Below, piece after piece: positions 11,801 to 25,791 of a stretch of DNA of 64,000 nt; positions within the stretch are counted from its first letter, which is position 1, and each line of letters begins with the position of its first letter. The position numbers were made by a program, and so were the translations under genes. This DNA comes from Actinernus sp. WN-2022 (lineage: Eukaryota > Cnidaria > Anthozoa > Actiniaria > Actinernidae): positions 1,062,001 through 1,126,000 of the forward strand of contig JAOWCC010000916.1 in NCBI GenBank assembly GCA_030867875.1. Direction: 5' to 3'. The notes under the pieces were generated by a model. It worked only from the letters and a program-made list of their open reading frames with translations, searched no databases and was not told where the DNA came from.

Positions 11801-12877
11801 TCATGTTAGATTTGCTAATTTCCCGATATAAATTCCCGTGTTCGTCGCTTTACGGACAATGAACCGATTTTGTGTGCGATTTTCATCGGAAAGAAACCGG
11901 CCGCAAAACATCTGAAAGGGACACAGAACCAAATCTCCCACGGGGCAATGCCATAGTGTTAATAAGTTTCGAGAAGTCTTATCAAGTTTAATCACATGCA
12001 GCATCTCTCCTCTTTCATTTTCCTTCATTACTGCAAAGATATGAATTGAAAAATGCACCAGTTGTAAAAAATCAAAGGCATACAAATATTGCCACAAATC
12101 CCGGATGCTTTGGTAAATAATCAATATGGTTGATGTTAACGCTAAGCCAAAGAAAGCCAATAAAATGTTCAATTGAAAACAATCTAGCAAATTTGGTATT
12201 TACATTGATCAAGGGAAATCTTGTAGGATGTAGCTGTGTACATCTGATTACAAGTGGTGAAAGTGACGTAACGCGCGCGGTTATTGACGTCACAATAGAG
12301 ATTGGCTGGTTGCAAGTTTTGACGTAAAAACTCGCGTTGACAGTGCGCTCGGAGCATTCTGTACACGTCTGCCTCTTATGCTTCACTCTCTAAAACGCAT
12401 GGACAAGGATGCCTGTGCGTACTAGGAGAGCCAGCAGAATTTGGGAACGCTTAGTTCAACTATTCTCTTGTTCATTTGGATTTGATTCATGGCTCGACCG
12501 CCGAAAGTCGCTGTTGTATTGCAGATGAATAAGTAAGGTGAGAACTTTGTTGTAATCACATGAAGATTTTCTGGCTCAATCATACTATAATTAAAGCGGG
12601 ATTTGCGATTGAGTAACGAATATCATAGTGCCTGTTTGCGACAGTTTATGGTAATCTATCTATACACTGTAAACCGGTTTTTGCCGTAAGTGATGGTATG
12701 TTCAACGCGGAAAATTTAACTATCTTCTAGTTAATCTGCAATACTGTAGATTCTACTACACTTTAATTCCCTCTTCTTGTTTCTCTGTTGCTTATATTTA
12801 TTTGATATAGATGTTGATATTTGCTCTTAGCTTGAACGGACAACAGAGTCATTGCACCGGCGATGGAATATCCATTG
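11801..12877. repeat. Monomer 12, class A (1077 bp)
   Basis: Carries GGGACACAG, GAGATTGG and TTTGACGTAAAAAC, shared with unit 14. AGTTTAATCACATG near 11988 is private. Confidence 0.95.
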
Positions 12878-13949
12878 TCATCTTAGATTTGCTAATTTCC
12901 AGACATAAATTCCCGTGTTCGTCGCTTTACGGACAATGAACCGATTTTGTTTGCGATTTTCATCGGAAAGAGACCGGCCGCAAAATATCTGAATGGGAAA
13001 CAGAACCAAATCTCTGACCTGGCAATGCCATAGTTTTAATAAGTTTCGAGAAGTCTTATGAAGTTTTCTCACATGCAGCATCTCTCCTTTTTCATTTCCC
13101 TTCATTACTGCAAATATATGAATTGAAAAATGAACCAGTTGTAAAAAATCAAAGGCATACAAATATTGCCACAAATCCCGGATGCTTTGGTAAATAATCA
13201 ATATGGTTGATGTTAACGCTAAGCCAAAGAAAGCCAATAAAATGTTCAATTGAAAACAATCTAGCAAATTTGGTATTCACATTGATCTTGTAGAACGTAG
13301 CTGTGTACATCTGATTACAAGTCGTGAAAGTGACGTAACGCGCGCGGTTATTGACGTCACAATAGAGTTTGGCGGGTTGCAAGTTTTGCCGAAAAAACTC
13401 GCGTTCATAATGCTCTCGCAGCATTCTGTACACGTTTGCCTCTTATAGTTCACTATCTAAAACGCATGGACAAGGATGCCTGTGCGTACTAGGAGAGCCA
13501 GCAGAATTTGGGAACTATTCTCTTGTTCAACTATTCTCTTGTTCATTTGGTTTTGATTCATGTCTCGACCGCCGAAAGTCGCTGTTGTATTGCAGATGAA
13601 TAAGTAAAGTGAGAACTTTGTTGTAATCACATGAAGATTTTCTGGCTCAATTATACTATAATTAAAGCGGGATTTGCGATTGAGTAACGAATATCATAGT
13701 GCCTGTTTGCGACAGTTTATGGTAATCTATCTATACACTCTAAAACCGGTTTTTGCCGTTAGTGATGGTATGTTCAACGCGGCAAATTTAATTATCTTCT
13801 AGTTAATCTGCAATTCTGTAGATTTTACTACACTTTAATTCCCTCTTCTTGTTTCTCTGTTGCTTATATTTATTTCATATAGATGTTGATATTTGCTCTT
13901 AGCTAGAACGGCGAACAGAGTCATTGCAATGGCGATGGAATATCCATTG
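12878..13949. repeat. Monomer 13, class B (1072 bp)
   Basis: 2149-bp dimer partner of unit 11, with the same TAGAACGTAG and TATAGTTCAC markers. Confidence 0.95.
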
Positions 13950-15026
13950 TCATGTTAGATTTGCTAATTTCCCGATATAAATTCCCGTGTTCGTCGCTTT
14001 ACGGACAATGAACCGATTTTGTGTGCGATTTTCATCGGAAAGAAACCGGCCGCAAAACATCTGAAAGGGACACAGAACCAAATCTCCCACGGGGCAATGC
14101 CATAGTGTTAATAAGTTTCGAGAAGTCTTATCAAGTTTTCTCACATGCAGCATCTCTCCTCTTTCATTTTCCTTCATTACTGCAAAGATATGAATTGAAA
14201 AATGCACCAGTTGTAAAAAATCAAAGGCATACAAATATTGCCACAAATCCCGGATGCTTTGGTAAATAATCAATATGGTTGATGTTAACGCTAAGCCAAA
14301 GAAAGCCAATAAAATGTTCAATTGAAAACAATCTAGCAAATTTGGTATTTACATTGATCAAGGGAAATCTTGTAGGATGTAGCTGTGTACATCTGATTAC
14401 AAGTGGTGAAAGTGACGTAACGCGCGCGGTTATTGACGTCACAATAGAGATTGGCTGGTTGCAAGTTTTGACGTAAAAACTCGCGTTGACAGTGCGCTCG
14501 GAGCATTCTGTACACGTCTGCCTCTTATGCTTCACTCTCTAAAACGCATGGACAAGGATGCCTGTGCGTACTAGGAGAGCCAGCAGAATTTGGGAACGCT
14601 TAGTTCAACTATTCTCTTGTTCATTTGGATTTGATTCATGGCTCGACCGCCGAAAGTCGCTGTTGTATTGCAGATGAATAAGTAAGGTGAGAACTTTGTT
14701 GTAATCACATGAAGATTTTCTGGCTCAATCATACTATAATTAAAGCGGGATTTGCGATTGAGTAACGAATATCATAGTGCCTGTTTGCGACAGTTTATGG
14801 TAATCTATCTATACACTGTAAACCGGTTTTTGCCGTAAGTGATGGTATGTTCAACGCGGAAAATTTAATTATCTTCTAGTTAATCTGCAATACTGTAGAT
14901 TCTACTACACTTTAATTCCCTCTTCTTGTTTCTCTGTTGCTTATATTTATTTGATATAGATGTTGATATTTGCTCTTAGCTTGAACGGACAACAGAGTCA
15001 TTGCACCGGCGATGGAATATCCATTG
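13950..15026. repeat. Monomer 14, class A (1077 bp)
   Basis: 2149-bp dimer partner of unit 12; lacks unit 12's private AGTTTAATC change. Confidence 0.95.
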
Positions 15027-16094
15027 TCATCTTAGATTTGCTAATTTCCAGACATAAATTCCCGTGTTCGTCGCTTTACGGACAATGAACCGATTTTGTT
15101 TGCGATTTTCATCGGAAAGAGACCGGCCGCAAAATATCTGAATGGGAAACAGAACCAAATCTCTGACCTGGCAATGCCATAGTTTTAATAAGTTTCGAGA
15201 AGTCTTATCAAGTTTTCTCACATGCAGCATCTCTCCTTTTTCATTTCCCTTCATTACTGCAAATATATGAATTGAAAAATGAACCAGTTGTAAAAAACCA
15301 AAGGCATACAAATATTGCCACAAATCCCGGATGCTTTGGTAAATAATCAATATGGTTGATGTTAACGCTAAGCCAAAGAAAGCCAATAAAATGTTCAATT
15401 GAAAACAATCTAGCAAATTTGGTATTCACATTGATCTTGTAGGACGTAGCTGTGTACATCTGATTACAAGTGGTGAAAGTGACGTAACGCGCGCGTTTAT
15501 TGACGTCACAATAGAGTTTGGCTGGTTGCAAGTTTTGCCGAAAAAACTCGCGTTCACAATGCTCTCGGAGCATTCTGTACACGTCTGCCTCTTATACTTC
15601 ACTATCTAAAACGCATGGACAAGGATGCCTGTGCGTACTAGGAGAGCCAGGCCAATATGGGAACGCTTAGTTCAACTATTCTCTTGTTCATTTGGTTTTG
15701 ATTCATGGCTCGACCGTCGAAAGTCGCTGTTGTATTGCAGGTGAATAAGTAAGGTGAGAACTTTGTTGTAATCACATGAAGATTTTCTGGCCTAATCATA
15801 CTATAATTAAAGCGTTATTTGCGATTGAATAACGAATATCATAGTGCCTGTTTGCGACAGTTGATGGTAATCTATCTATACACTCTAAAACCGGGTTTTG
15901 CCGTAAGTGATGGTATGTTCAACGCGGCAAATTTAGTTATCTTCTAGTTAATCTGCAATACTGTAGATTCTACTACACTTTAATTCCCTCTTCTTGTTTC
16001 TCTGTTGCTTATATTTATTTCATATAGATGTTGATATTTGCTCTTAGCTTGAGCGGCGAACAGAGTCATTGCACTGGCGATGGAATATCCATTG
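15027..16094. repeat. Monomer 15, class D with the GCCAATATGG marker (1068 bp)
   Basis: Dyad core reads GCGCGCGTTTATT and the back half has AGCCAGGCCAATATGGG and AAGCGTTATTTGCG. It gives an uninterrupted version of the LINE target site. Confidence 0.95.
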
Positions 16095-17176
16095 TCATCT
16101 TAGATTTGCTAATTTCCCTACATAAATTCTCGTGTTCGTCGCTTTACGGACAATGAACCGATTTTGTTTGCGATTTTCATCGGAAAGAAACCGGCCGCAA
16201 AACATCTGAATGGGAAACAGAACCAAATCTCCGACCGGGCAATGCCATAGTGTTAATAAGTTTCGAGAAGTCTTATCAAGTTTTCTCATATGCAGCATCT
16301 CTCCTTTGTCATTTTCCTTCATTACTGCAAAGATATGAATTGAAAAATGCACCAGTTGTAAAAACCCAAAGGCATACAAATATTGCCACAAATTCCGGAT
16401 GCTTTGGTAAATAATTAATATGGTTGATGTTAACGCTAAGCTAAAGAAAGCCAATAAAGTGTTCATTTGAAAACAATCTAGCAAATTTGGTATTTACATT
16501 GATCAAGGGAAATCTTGTAGGACGTAGCTGTGTACATCTGATTACAAGTAGTGAAAGTGACGTAACGCGCGCGGTTATTGACGTCACAATAGAGTTTGGC
16601 GGGTTGCAAGTTTTGCCGAAAAAACTCGCGTTCATAATGCTCTCGCAGCATTCTGTATACGTTTGCCTCTTATACTTCACTATCTAAAACGCATGGACAA
16701 GGATGCCTGTGCGTACTAGGAGAGCCAGCAGAATTTGGGAACTATTCTCTTGTTCAACTATTCTCTTGTTCATTTGGTTTTGATTCATGTCTCGACCGCC
16801 GAAAGTCGCTGTTGTATTGCAGATGAATAAGTAAAGTGAGAACTTTGTTGTAATCACATGAAGATTTTCTGGCTCAATTATACTATAATTAAAGCGGGAT
16901 TTGCGATTGAGTAACGAATATCATAGTGCCTGTTTGCGACAGTTTATGGTAATCTATCTATACACTCTAAAACCGGTTTTTGCCGTTAGTGATGGTATGT
17001 TCAACGCGGCAAATTTAATTATCTTCTAGTTAATCTGCAATTCTGTAGATTTTACTACACTTTAATTCCCTCTTCTTGTTTCTCTGTTGCTTATATTTAT
17101 TTCATATAGATGTTGATATTTGCTCTTAGCTTGAACGGCGAACAGAGTCATTGCACTGGCGATGGAATATCCATTG
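16095..17176. repeat. Monomer 16, class C (1082 bp)
   Basis: First L + dup unit in the window. Front has CCTACATAAATTCTCG and AAGTGTTCATTTG, as in units 30, 31, 40, 41 and 44. Confidence 0.95.
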
Positions 17177-18253
17177 TCATCTTAGATTTGCTAATTTCCC
17201 GATATAAATTCCCGTGTTCGTCGCTTTCCGGACAATGAACCGATTTTGTGTGCGATTTTCATCGGAAAGAAACCGGCCGCAAAACATCTGAAAGGGAAAC
17301 AGAACCAAATCTCCCACGGGGCAATGCCATAGTGTTAATAAGTTTCGAGAAGTCTTATGAAGTTTTCTCACATGCAGCATCTCTCCTCTTTCATTTTCCT
17401 TCATTACTGCAAAGATATGAATTGAAAAATGCACCAGTTGTAAAAAATCAAAGGCATACAAATATTGCCACAAATCCCGGATGCTTTGGTAAATAATCAA
17501 TATGGTTGATGTTAACGCTAAGCCAAAGAAAGCCAATAAAATGTTCAATTGAAAACAATCTAGCAAATTTGGTATTTACATTGATCAAGGGAAATCTTGT
17601 AGGATGTAGCTGTGTACATCTGATTACAAGTGGTGAAAGTGACGTAACGCGCGCGGTTATTGACGTCACAATAGAGATTGGCTGGTTGCAAGTTTTGTCG
17701 TAAAAACTCGCGTTGACAGTGCGCTCGGAGCATTCTGTACACGTCTGCCTCTTATGCTTCACTCTCTAAAACGCATGGACAAGGATGCCTGTGCGTACTA
17801 GGAGAGCCAGCAGAATTTGGGAACGCTTAGTTCAACTATTCTCTTGTTCATTTGGATTTGATTCATGGCTCGACCGCCGAAAGTCGCTGTTGTATTGCAG
17901 ATGAATAAGTAAGGTGAGAACTTTGTTGTAATCACATGAAGATTTTCTGGCTCAAACATACTATAATTAAAGCGGGATTTGCGATTGAGTAACGAATATC
18001 ATAGTGCCTGTTTGCGACAGTTTATGGTAATCTATCTATACACTCTAAACCGGTTTTTGCCGTAAGTGATGGTATGTTCAACGCGGCAAATTTAATTATC
18101 TTCTAGTTAATCTGCAATACTGTAGATTCTACTACACTTTAATTCCCTCTTCTTGTTTCTCTGTTGCTTATATTTATTTGATATAGATGTTGATATTTGC
18201 TCTTAGCTTGAACGGACAACAGAGTCATTGCACCGGCGATGGAATATCCATTG
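17177..18253. repeat. Monomer 17, class A (1077 bp)
   Basis: Has GCTTTCCGGAC near 17225 (shared with units 43 and 47) and the TTTGTCGTAAAAAC back half that opens the block copied again at units 34-37. Confidence 0.95.
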
Positions 18254-19325
18254 TCATCTTAGATTTGCTAATTTCCAGACATAAATTCCCGTGTTCGTCG
18301 CTTTACGGACAATGAACCGATTTTGTTTGCGATTTTCATCGGAAAGAGACCGGCCGCAAAATATCTGAATGGGAAACAGAACCAAATCTCTGACCTGGCA
18401 ATGCCATAGTTTTAATAAGTTTCGAGAAGTCTTATCAAGTTTTCTCACATGCAGCATCTCTCCTTTTTCATTTCCCTTCATTACTGCAAATATATGAATT
18501 GAAAAATGAACCAGTTGTAAAAAATCAAAGGCATACAAATATTGCCACAAATCCCGGATGCTTTGGTAAATAATCAATATGGTTGATGTTAACGCTAAGC
18601 CAAAGAAAGCCAATAAAATGTTCAATTGAAAACAATCTAGCAAATTTGGTATTCACATTGATCTTGTAGAACGTAGCTGTGTACATCTGATTACAAGTCG
18701 TGAAAGTGACGTAACGCGCGCGGTTATTGACGTCACAATAGAGTTTGGCGGGTTGCAAGTTTTGCCGAAAAAACTCGCGTTCATAATGCTCTCGCAGCAT
18801 TCTGTACACGTTTGCCTCTTATACTTCACTATCTAAAACGCATGGACAAGGATGCCTGTGCGTACTAGGAGAGCCAGCAGAATTTGGGAACTATTCTCTT
18901 GTTCAACTATTCTCTTGTTCATTTGGTTTTGATTCATGTCTCGACCGCCGAAAGTCGCTGTTGTATTGCAGATGAATAAGTAAAGTGAGAACTTTGTTGT
19001 AATCACATGAAGATTTTCTGGCTCAATTATACTATAATTAAAGCGGGATTTGCGATTGAGTAACGAATATCATAGTGCCTGTTTGCGACAGTTTATGGTA
19101 ATCTATCTATACACTCTAAAACCGGTTTTTGCCGTTAGTGATGGTATGTTCAACGCGGCAAATTTAATTATCTTCTAGTTAATCTGCAATTCTGTAGATT
19201 TTACTACACTTTAATTCCCTCTTCTTGTTTCTCTGTTGCTTATATTTATTTCATATAGATGTTGATATTTGCTCTTAGCTTGAACGGCGAACAGAGTCAT
19301 TGCACTGGCGATGGAATATCCATTG
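18254..19325. repeat. Monomer 18, class B (1072 bp)
   Basis: Matches unit 35 at +20533 bp apart from that unit's private changes. Confidence 0.95.
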
Positions 19326-20402
19326 TCATGTTAGATTTGCTAATTTCCCGATATAAATTCCCGTGTTCGTCGCTTTACGGACAATGAACCGATTTTGTGT
19401 GCGATTTTCATCGGAAAGAAACCGGCCGCAAAACATCTGAAAGGGACACAGAACCAAATCTCCCACGGGGCAATGCCATAGTGTTAATAAGTTTCGAGAA
19501 GTCTTATCAAGTTTTATCACATGCAGCATCTCTCCTCTTTCATTTTCCTTCATTACTGCAAAGATATGAATTGAAAAATGCACCAGTTGTAAAAAATCAA
19601 AGGCATACAAATATTGCCACAAATCCCGGATGCTTTGGTAAATAATCAATATGGTTGATGTTAACGCTAAGCCAAAGAAAGCCAATAAAATGTTCAATTG
19701 AAAACAATCTAGCAAATTTGGTATTTACATTGATCAAGGGAAATCTTGTAGGATGTAGCTGTGTACATCTGATTACAAGTGGTGAAAGTGACGTAACGCG
19801 CGCGGTTATTGACGTCACAATAGAGATTGGCTGGTTGCAAGTTTTGTCGTAAAAACTCGCGTTGACAGTGCGCTCGGAGCATTCTGTACACGTCTGCCTC
19901 TTATGCTTCACTCTCTAAAACGCATGGACAAGGATGCCTGTGCGTACTAGGAGAGCCAGCAGAATTTGGGAACGCTTAGTTCAAATATTCTCTTGTTCAT
20001 TTGGATTTGATTCATGGCTCGACCGCCGAAAGTCGCTGTTGTATTGCAGATGAATAAGTAAGGTGAGAACTTTGTTGTAATCACATGAAGATTTTCTGGC
20101 TCAATCATACTATAATTAAAGCGGGATTTGCGATTGAGTAACGAATATCATAGTGCCTGTTTGCGACAGTTTATGGTAATCTATCTATACACTGTAAACC
20201 GGTTTTTGCCGTAAGTGATGGTATGTTCAACGCGGCAAATTTAATTATCTTCTAGTTAATCTGCAATACTGTAGATTCTACTACACTTTAATTCCCTCTT
20301 CTTGTTTCTCTGTTGCTTATATTTATTTGATATAGATGTTGATATTTGCTCTTAGCTTGAACGGACAACAGAGTCATTGCACCGGCGATGGAATATCCAT
20401 TG
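19326..20402. repeat. Monomer 19, class A (1077 bp)
   Basis: Carries GTTTTATCACATG and GTTCAAATATTC, both also in unit 36 (+20533 bp). Confidence 0.95.
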
Positions 20403-21474
20403 TCATCTTAGATTTGCTAATTTCCAGACATAAATTCCCGTGTTCGTCGCTTTACGGACAATGAACCGATTTTGTTTGCGATTTTCATCGGAAAGAGACC
20501 GGCCGCAAAATATCTGAATGGGAAACAGAACCAAATCTCTGACCTGGCAATGCCATAGTTTTAATAAGTTTCGAGAAGTCTTATCAAGTTTTCTCACATG
20601 CAGCATCTCTCCTTTTTCATTTCCCTTCATTACTGCAAATATATGAATTGAAAAATGAACCAGTTGTAAAAAATCAAAGGCATACAAATATTGCCACAAA
20701 TCCCGGATGCTTTGGTAAATAATCAATATGGTTGATGTTAACGCTAAGCCAAAGAAAGCCAATAAAATGTTCAATTGAAAACAATCTAGCAAATTTGGTA
20801 TTCACATTGATCTTGTAGAACGTAGCTGTGTACATCTGATTACAAGTCGTGAAAGTGACGTAACGCGCGCGGTTATTGACGTCACAATAGAGTTTGGCGG
20901 GTTGCAAGTTTTGCCGAAAAAACTCGCGTTCATAATGCTCTCGCAGCATTCTGTACACGTTTGCCTCTTATACTTCACTATCTAAAACGCATGGACAAGG
21001 ATGCCTGTGCGTACTAGGAGAGCCAGCAGAATTTGGGAACTATTCTCTTGTTCAACTATTCTCTTGTTCATTTGGATTTGATTCATGGCTCGACCGCCGA
21101 AAGTCGCTGTTGTATTGCAGATGAATAAGTAAGGTGAGAACTTTGTTGTAATCACATGAAGATTTTCTGGCTCAACTATACTATAATTAATGCGGGATTT
21201 GCGATCGAGTAACGAATATCATAGTGCCTGTTTGCGACAGTTTATGGTAATCTATCTATACGCTCTAAAACCGGTTTTTGCCGTAAATGGTGGTATGTTC
21301 AACGCGGCAAATTTAATTATCTTCTAGTTAATCTGCAATTCTGTAGATTCTACTACACTTTAATTCCCTCTTCTTGTTTCTCTGTTGCTTATATTTATTT
21401 GATATAGATGTTGATATTTGCTCTTAGCTTGAACGGACAACAGAGTCATTGCACCGGCGATGGAATATCCATTG
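20403..21474. repeat. Monomer 20, class B with a class C-like tail (1072 bp)
   Basis: After about 21075 it changes to TTGGATTTGATTCATGG, CTCAACTATAC and GCGATCGAG, the tail type of units 22 and 25-27. Its partner, unit 37, keeps the ordinary B tail. Confidence 0.95.
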
Positions 21475-22551
21475 TCATCTTAGATTTGCTAATTTCCAGA
21501 CATAAATTCCCGTGTTCGTCGCTTTACGGACAATGAACCGATTTTGTGTGCGATTTTCATCGGAAAGAAACCGGCCGCAAAACATCTGAAAGGGAAACAG
21601 AACCAAATCTCCCACGGGGCAATGCCATAGTGTTAATAAGTTTCGAGAAGTCTTATCAAGTTTTCTCACATGCAGCATCTCTCCTCTTTCATTTTCCTTC
21701 ATTACTGCAAAGAGATGAATTGAAAAATGCACCAGTTGTAAAAAATCAAAGGCATACAAATATTGCCACAAATCCCGGATGCTTTGGTAAATAATCAATA
21801 TGGTTGATGTTAACGCTAAGCCAAAGAAAGCCAATAAAATGTTCAATTGAAAACAATCTAGCAAATTTGGTATTTACATTGATCAAGGGAAATCTTGTAG
21901 GATGTAGCTGTGTACATCTGATTACAAGTGGTGAAAGTGACGTAACGCGCGCGGTTATTGACGTCACAATAGAGATTGGCTGGTTGCAAGTTTTGTCGTA
22001 AAAACTCGCGTTGACAGTGCGCTCGGAGCATTCTGTACACGTCTGCCTCTTATGCTTCACTCTCTAAAACGCATGGACAAGGATGCCTGTGCGTACTAGG
22101 AGAGCCAGCAGAATTTGGGAACGCTTAGTTCAACTATTCTCTTGTTCATTTGGATTTGATTCATGGCTCGACCGCCGAAAGTCGCTGTTGTATTGCAGAT
22201 GAATAAGTAAGGTGAGAACTTTGTTGTAATCACATGAAGATTTTCTGGCTCAAACATACTATAATTAAAGCGGGATTTGCGATTGAGTAACGAATATCAT
22301 AGTGCCTGTTTGCGACAGTTTATGGTAATCTATCTATACACTCTAAACCGGTTTTTGCCGTAAGTGATGGTATGTTCAACGCGGCAAATTTAATTATCTT
22401 CTAGTTAATCTGCAATTCTGTAGATTTTACTACACTTTAATTCCCTCTTCTTGTTTCTCTGTTGCTTATATTTATTTCATATAGATGTTGATATTTGCTC
22501 TTAGCTGGAACGGCGAACAGAGTCATTGCACTGGCGATGGAATATCCATTG
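21475..22551. repeat. Monomer 21, class A (1077 bp)
   Basis: TTCCAGACAT front on a class A body. Near-identical to unit 23; private CAAAGAGATG near 21711. Confidence 0.95.
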
Positions 22552-23633
22552 TCATCTTAGATTTGCTAATTTCCCGACATAAATTCTCGTGTTCGTCGCT
22601 TTACGGACAATGAACCGATTTTGTGTGCGATTTTGATCGGAAAGGAACCGGCCGCAAAACATCTGAATGGGAAACAGAACCAAATCTCCCACGGGGCAAT
22701 GGCATAGTGTTAGTAAGTTTCGAGAAGTCTTATCAAGTTTTCTCACATGCAGCATCTCTCCTTTTTCATTTTCCTTCATTACTGCAAAGATATGAATTGA
22801 AAAATGCACCAGTTGTAAAAAACCAAAGGCATACAAATATTGCCACAAATTCCGGATGCTTTGGTAAATAATTAATATGGTTGATGTTAACGCTAAGCTA
22901 AAGAAAGCCAATAAAGTGTTCATTTGAAAACAATCTAGCAAGTTTGGTATTTACATTGATCAAGGGAAATCTTGTAGGACGTAGCTGTGTACATCTGATT
23001 ACAAGTAGTGAAAGTGACGTAACGCGCGCGGTTATTGACGTCAGAATAGAGTTTGGCGGGTTGCAAGTTTTGCCGAAAAAACTCGCGTTCATAATGCTCT
23101 CGCAGCATTCTGTACACGTTTGCCTCTTATACTTCACTATCTAAAACGCATGGACAAGGATGCCTGTGCGTACTAGGAGAGCCAGCAGAATTTGGGAACT
23201 ATTCTCTTGTTCAACTATTCTCTTGTTCATTTGGATTTGATTCATGGCTCGACCGCCGAAAGTCGCTGTTGTATTGCAGATGAATAAGTAAGGTGAGAAC
23301 TTTGTTGTAATCACATGAAGATTTTCTGGCTCAACTATACTATAATTAATGCGGGATTTGCGATCGAGTAACGAATATCATAGTGCCTGTTTGCGACAGT
23401 TTATGGTAATCTATCTATACGCTCTAAAACCGGTTTTTGCCGTAAATGGTGGTATGTTCAACGCGGCAAATTTAATTATCTTCTAGTTAATCTGCAATTC
23501 TGTAGATTCTACTACACTTTAATTCCCTCTTCTTGTTTCTCTGTTGCTTATATTTATTTGATATAGATGTTGATATTTGCTCTTAGCTTGAACGGACAAC
23601 AGAGTCATTGCACCGGCGATGGAATATCCATTG
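22552..23633. repeat. Monomer 22, class C (1082 bp)
   Basis: Carries TTTTGATCGGAAAGG and GGCAATGGCATAG, shared with units 24-26. The base after the CRE is altered (TGACGTCAG), leaving the octamer itself intact. Confidence 0.95.
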
Positions 23634-24710
23634 TCATCTTAGATTTGCTAATTTCCAGACATAAATTCCCGTGTTCGTCGCTTTACGGACAATGAACCGA
23701 TTTTGTGTGCGATTTTCATCGGAAAGAAACCGGCCGCAAAACATCTGAAAGGGAAACAGAACCAAATCTCCCACGGGGCAATGCCATAGTGTTAATAAGT
23801 TTCGAGAAGTCTTATCAAGTTTTCTCACATGCAGCATCTCTCCTCTTTCATTTTCCTTCATTACTGCAAAGATATGAATTGAAAAATGCACCAGTTGTAA
23901 AAAATCAAAGGCATACAAATATTGCCACAAATCCCGGATGCTTTGGTAAATAATCAATATGGTTGATGTTAACGCTAAGCCAAAGAAAGCCAATAAAATG
24001 TTCAATTGAAAACAATCTAGCAAATTTGGTATTTACATTGATCAAGGGAAATCTTGTAGGATGTAGCTGTGTACATCTGATTACAAGTGGTGAAAGTGAC
24101 GTAACGCGCGCGGTTATTGACGTCACAATAGAGATTGGCTGGTTGCAAGTTTTGTCGTAAAAACTCGCGTTGACAGTGCGCTCGGAGCATTCTGTACACG
24201 TCTGCCTCTTATGCTTCACTCTCTAAAACGCATGGAGAAGGATGCCTGTGCGTACTAGGAGAGCCAGCAGAATTTGGGAACGCTTAGTTCAACTATTCTC
24301 TTGTTCATTTGGATTTGATTCATGGCTCGACCGCCGAAAGTCGCTGTTGTATTGCAGATGAATAAGTAAGGTGAGAACTTTGTTGTAATCACATGAAGAT
24401 TTTCTGGCTCAAACATACTATAATTAAAGCGGGATTTGCGATTGAGTAACGAATATCATAGTGCCTGTTTGCGACAGTTTATGGTAATCTATCTATACAC
24501 TCTAAACCGGTTTTTGCCGTAAGTGATGGTATGTTCAACGCGGCAAATTTAATTATCTTCTAGTTAATCTGCAATTCTGTAGATTTTACTACACTTTAAT
24601 TCCCTCTTCTTGTTTCTCTGTTGCTTATATTTATTTCATATAGATGTTGATATTTGCTCTTAGCTGGAACGGCGAACAGAGTCATTGCACTGGCGATGGA
24701 ATATCCATTG
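23634..24710. repeat. Monomer 23, class A (1077 bp)
   Basis: Copy of unit 21 at +2159 bp; private CATGGAGAAGG near 24233. Confidence 0.95.
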
Positions 24711-25791
24711 TCATCTTAGATTTGCTAATTTCCCGACATAAATTCTCGTGTTCGTCGCTTTACGGACAATGAACCGATTTTGTGTGCGATTTTGATCGGA
24801 AAGGAACCGGCCGCAAAACATCTGAATGGGAAACAGAACCAAATCTCCCACGGGGCAATGGCATAGTGTTAGTAAGTTTCGAGAAGTCTTATCAAGTTTT
24901 CTCACATGCAGCATCTCTCCTTTTTCATTTTCCTTCATTACTGCAAAGATATGAATTGAAAAATGCACCAGTTGTAAAAAACCAAAGGCATACAAATATT
25001 GCCACAAATTCCGGATGCTTTGGTAAATAATTAATATGGTTGATGTTAACGCTAAGCTAAAGAAAGCCAATAAAGTGTTCATTTGAAAACAATCTAGCAA
25101 GTTTGGTATTTACATTGATCAAGGGAAATCTTGTAGGACGTAGCTGTGTACATCTGATTACAAGTAGTGAAAGTGACGTAACGCGCGCGGTTATTGACGT
25201 CACAATAGAGTTTGGCGGGTTGCAAGTTTTGCCGAAAAAACTCGCGTTCATAATGCTCTCGCAGCATTCTGTACACGTTTGCCTCTTATACTTCACTATC
25301 TAAAACGCATGGACAAGGATGCCTGTGCGTACTAGGAGAGCCAGCAGAATTTGGGAACTATTCTCTTGTTCAACTATTCTCTTGTTCATTTGGATTTGAT
25401 TCATGGCTCGACCGCCGAAAGTCGCTGTTGTATTGCAGATGAATAAGTAAGGTGAGAACTTTGTTGTAATCACATGAAGATTTTCTGGCTCAAACATACT
25501 ATAATTAAAGCGGGATTTGCGATTGAGTAACGAATATCATAGTGCCTGTTTGCGACAGTTTATGGTAATCTATCTATACACTCTAAACCGGTTTTTGCCG
25601 TAAGTGATGGTATGTTCAACGCGGCAAATTTAATTATCTTCTAGTTAATCTGCAATTCTGTAGATTTTACTACACTTTAATTCCCTCTTCTTGTTTCTCT
25701 GTTGCTTATATTTATTTCATATAGATGTTGATATTTGCTCTTAGCTGGAACGGCGAACAGAGTCATTGCACTGGCGATGGAATATCCATTG
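24711..25791. repeat. Monomer 24, class C (1081 bp)
   Basis: Copy of unit 22 with a class A-like tail (CTCAAACATAC, CTCTAAACCGG), which accounts for the one-base shorter length. Confidence 0.95.
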
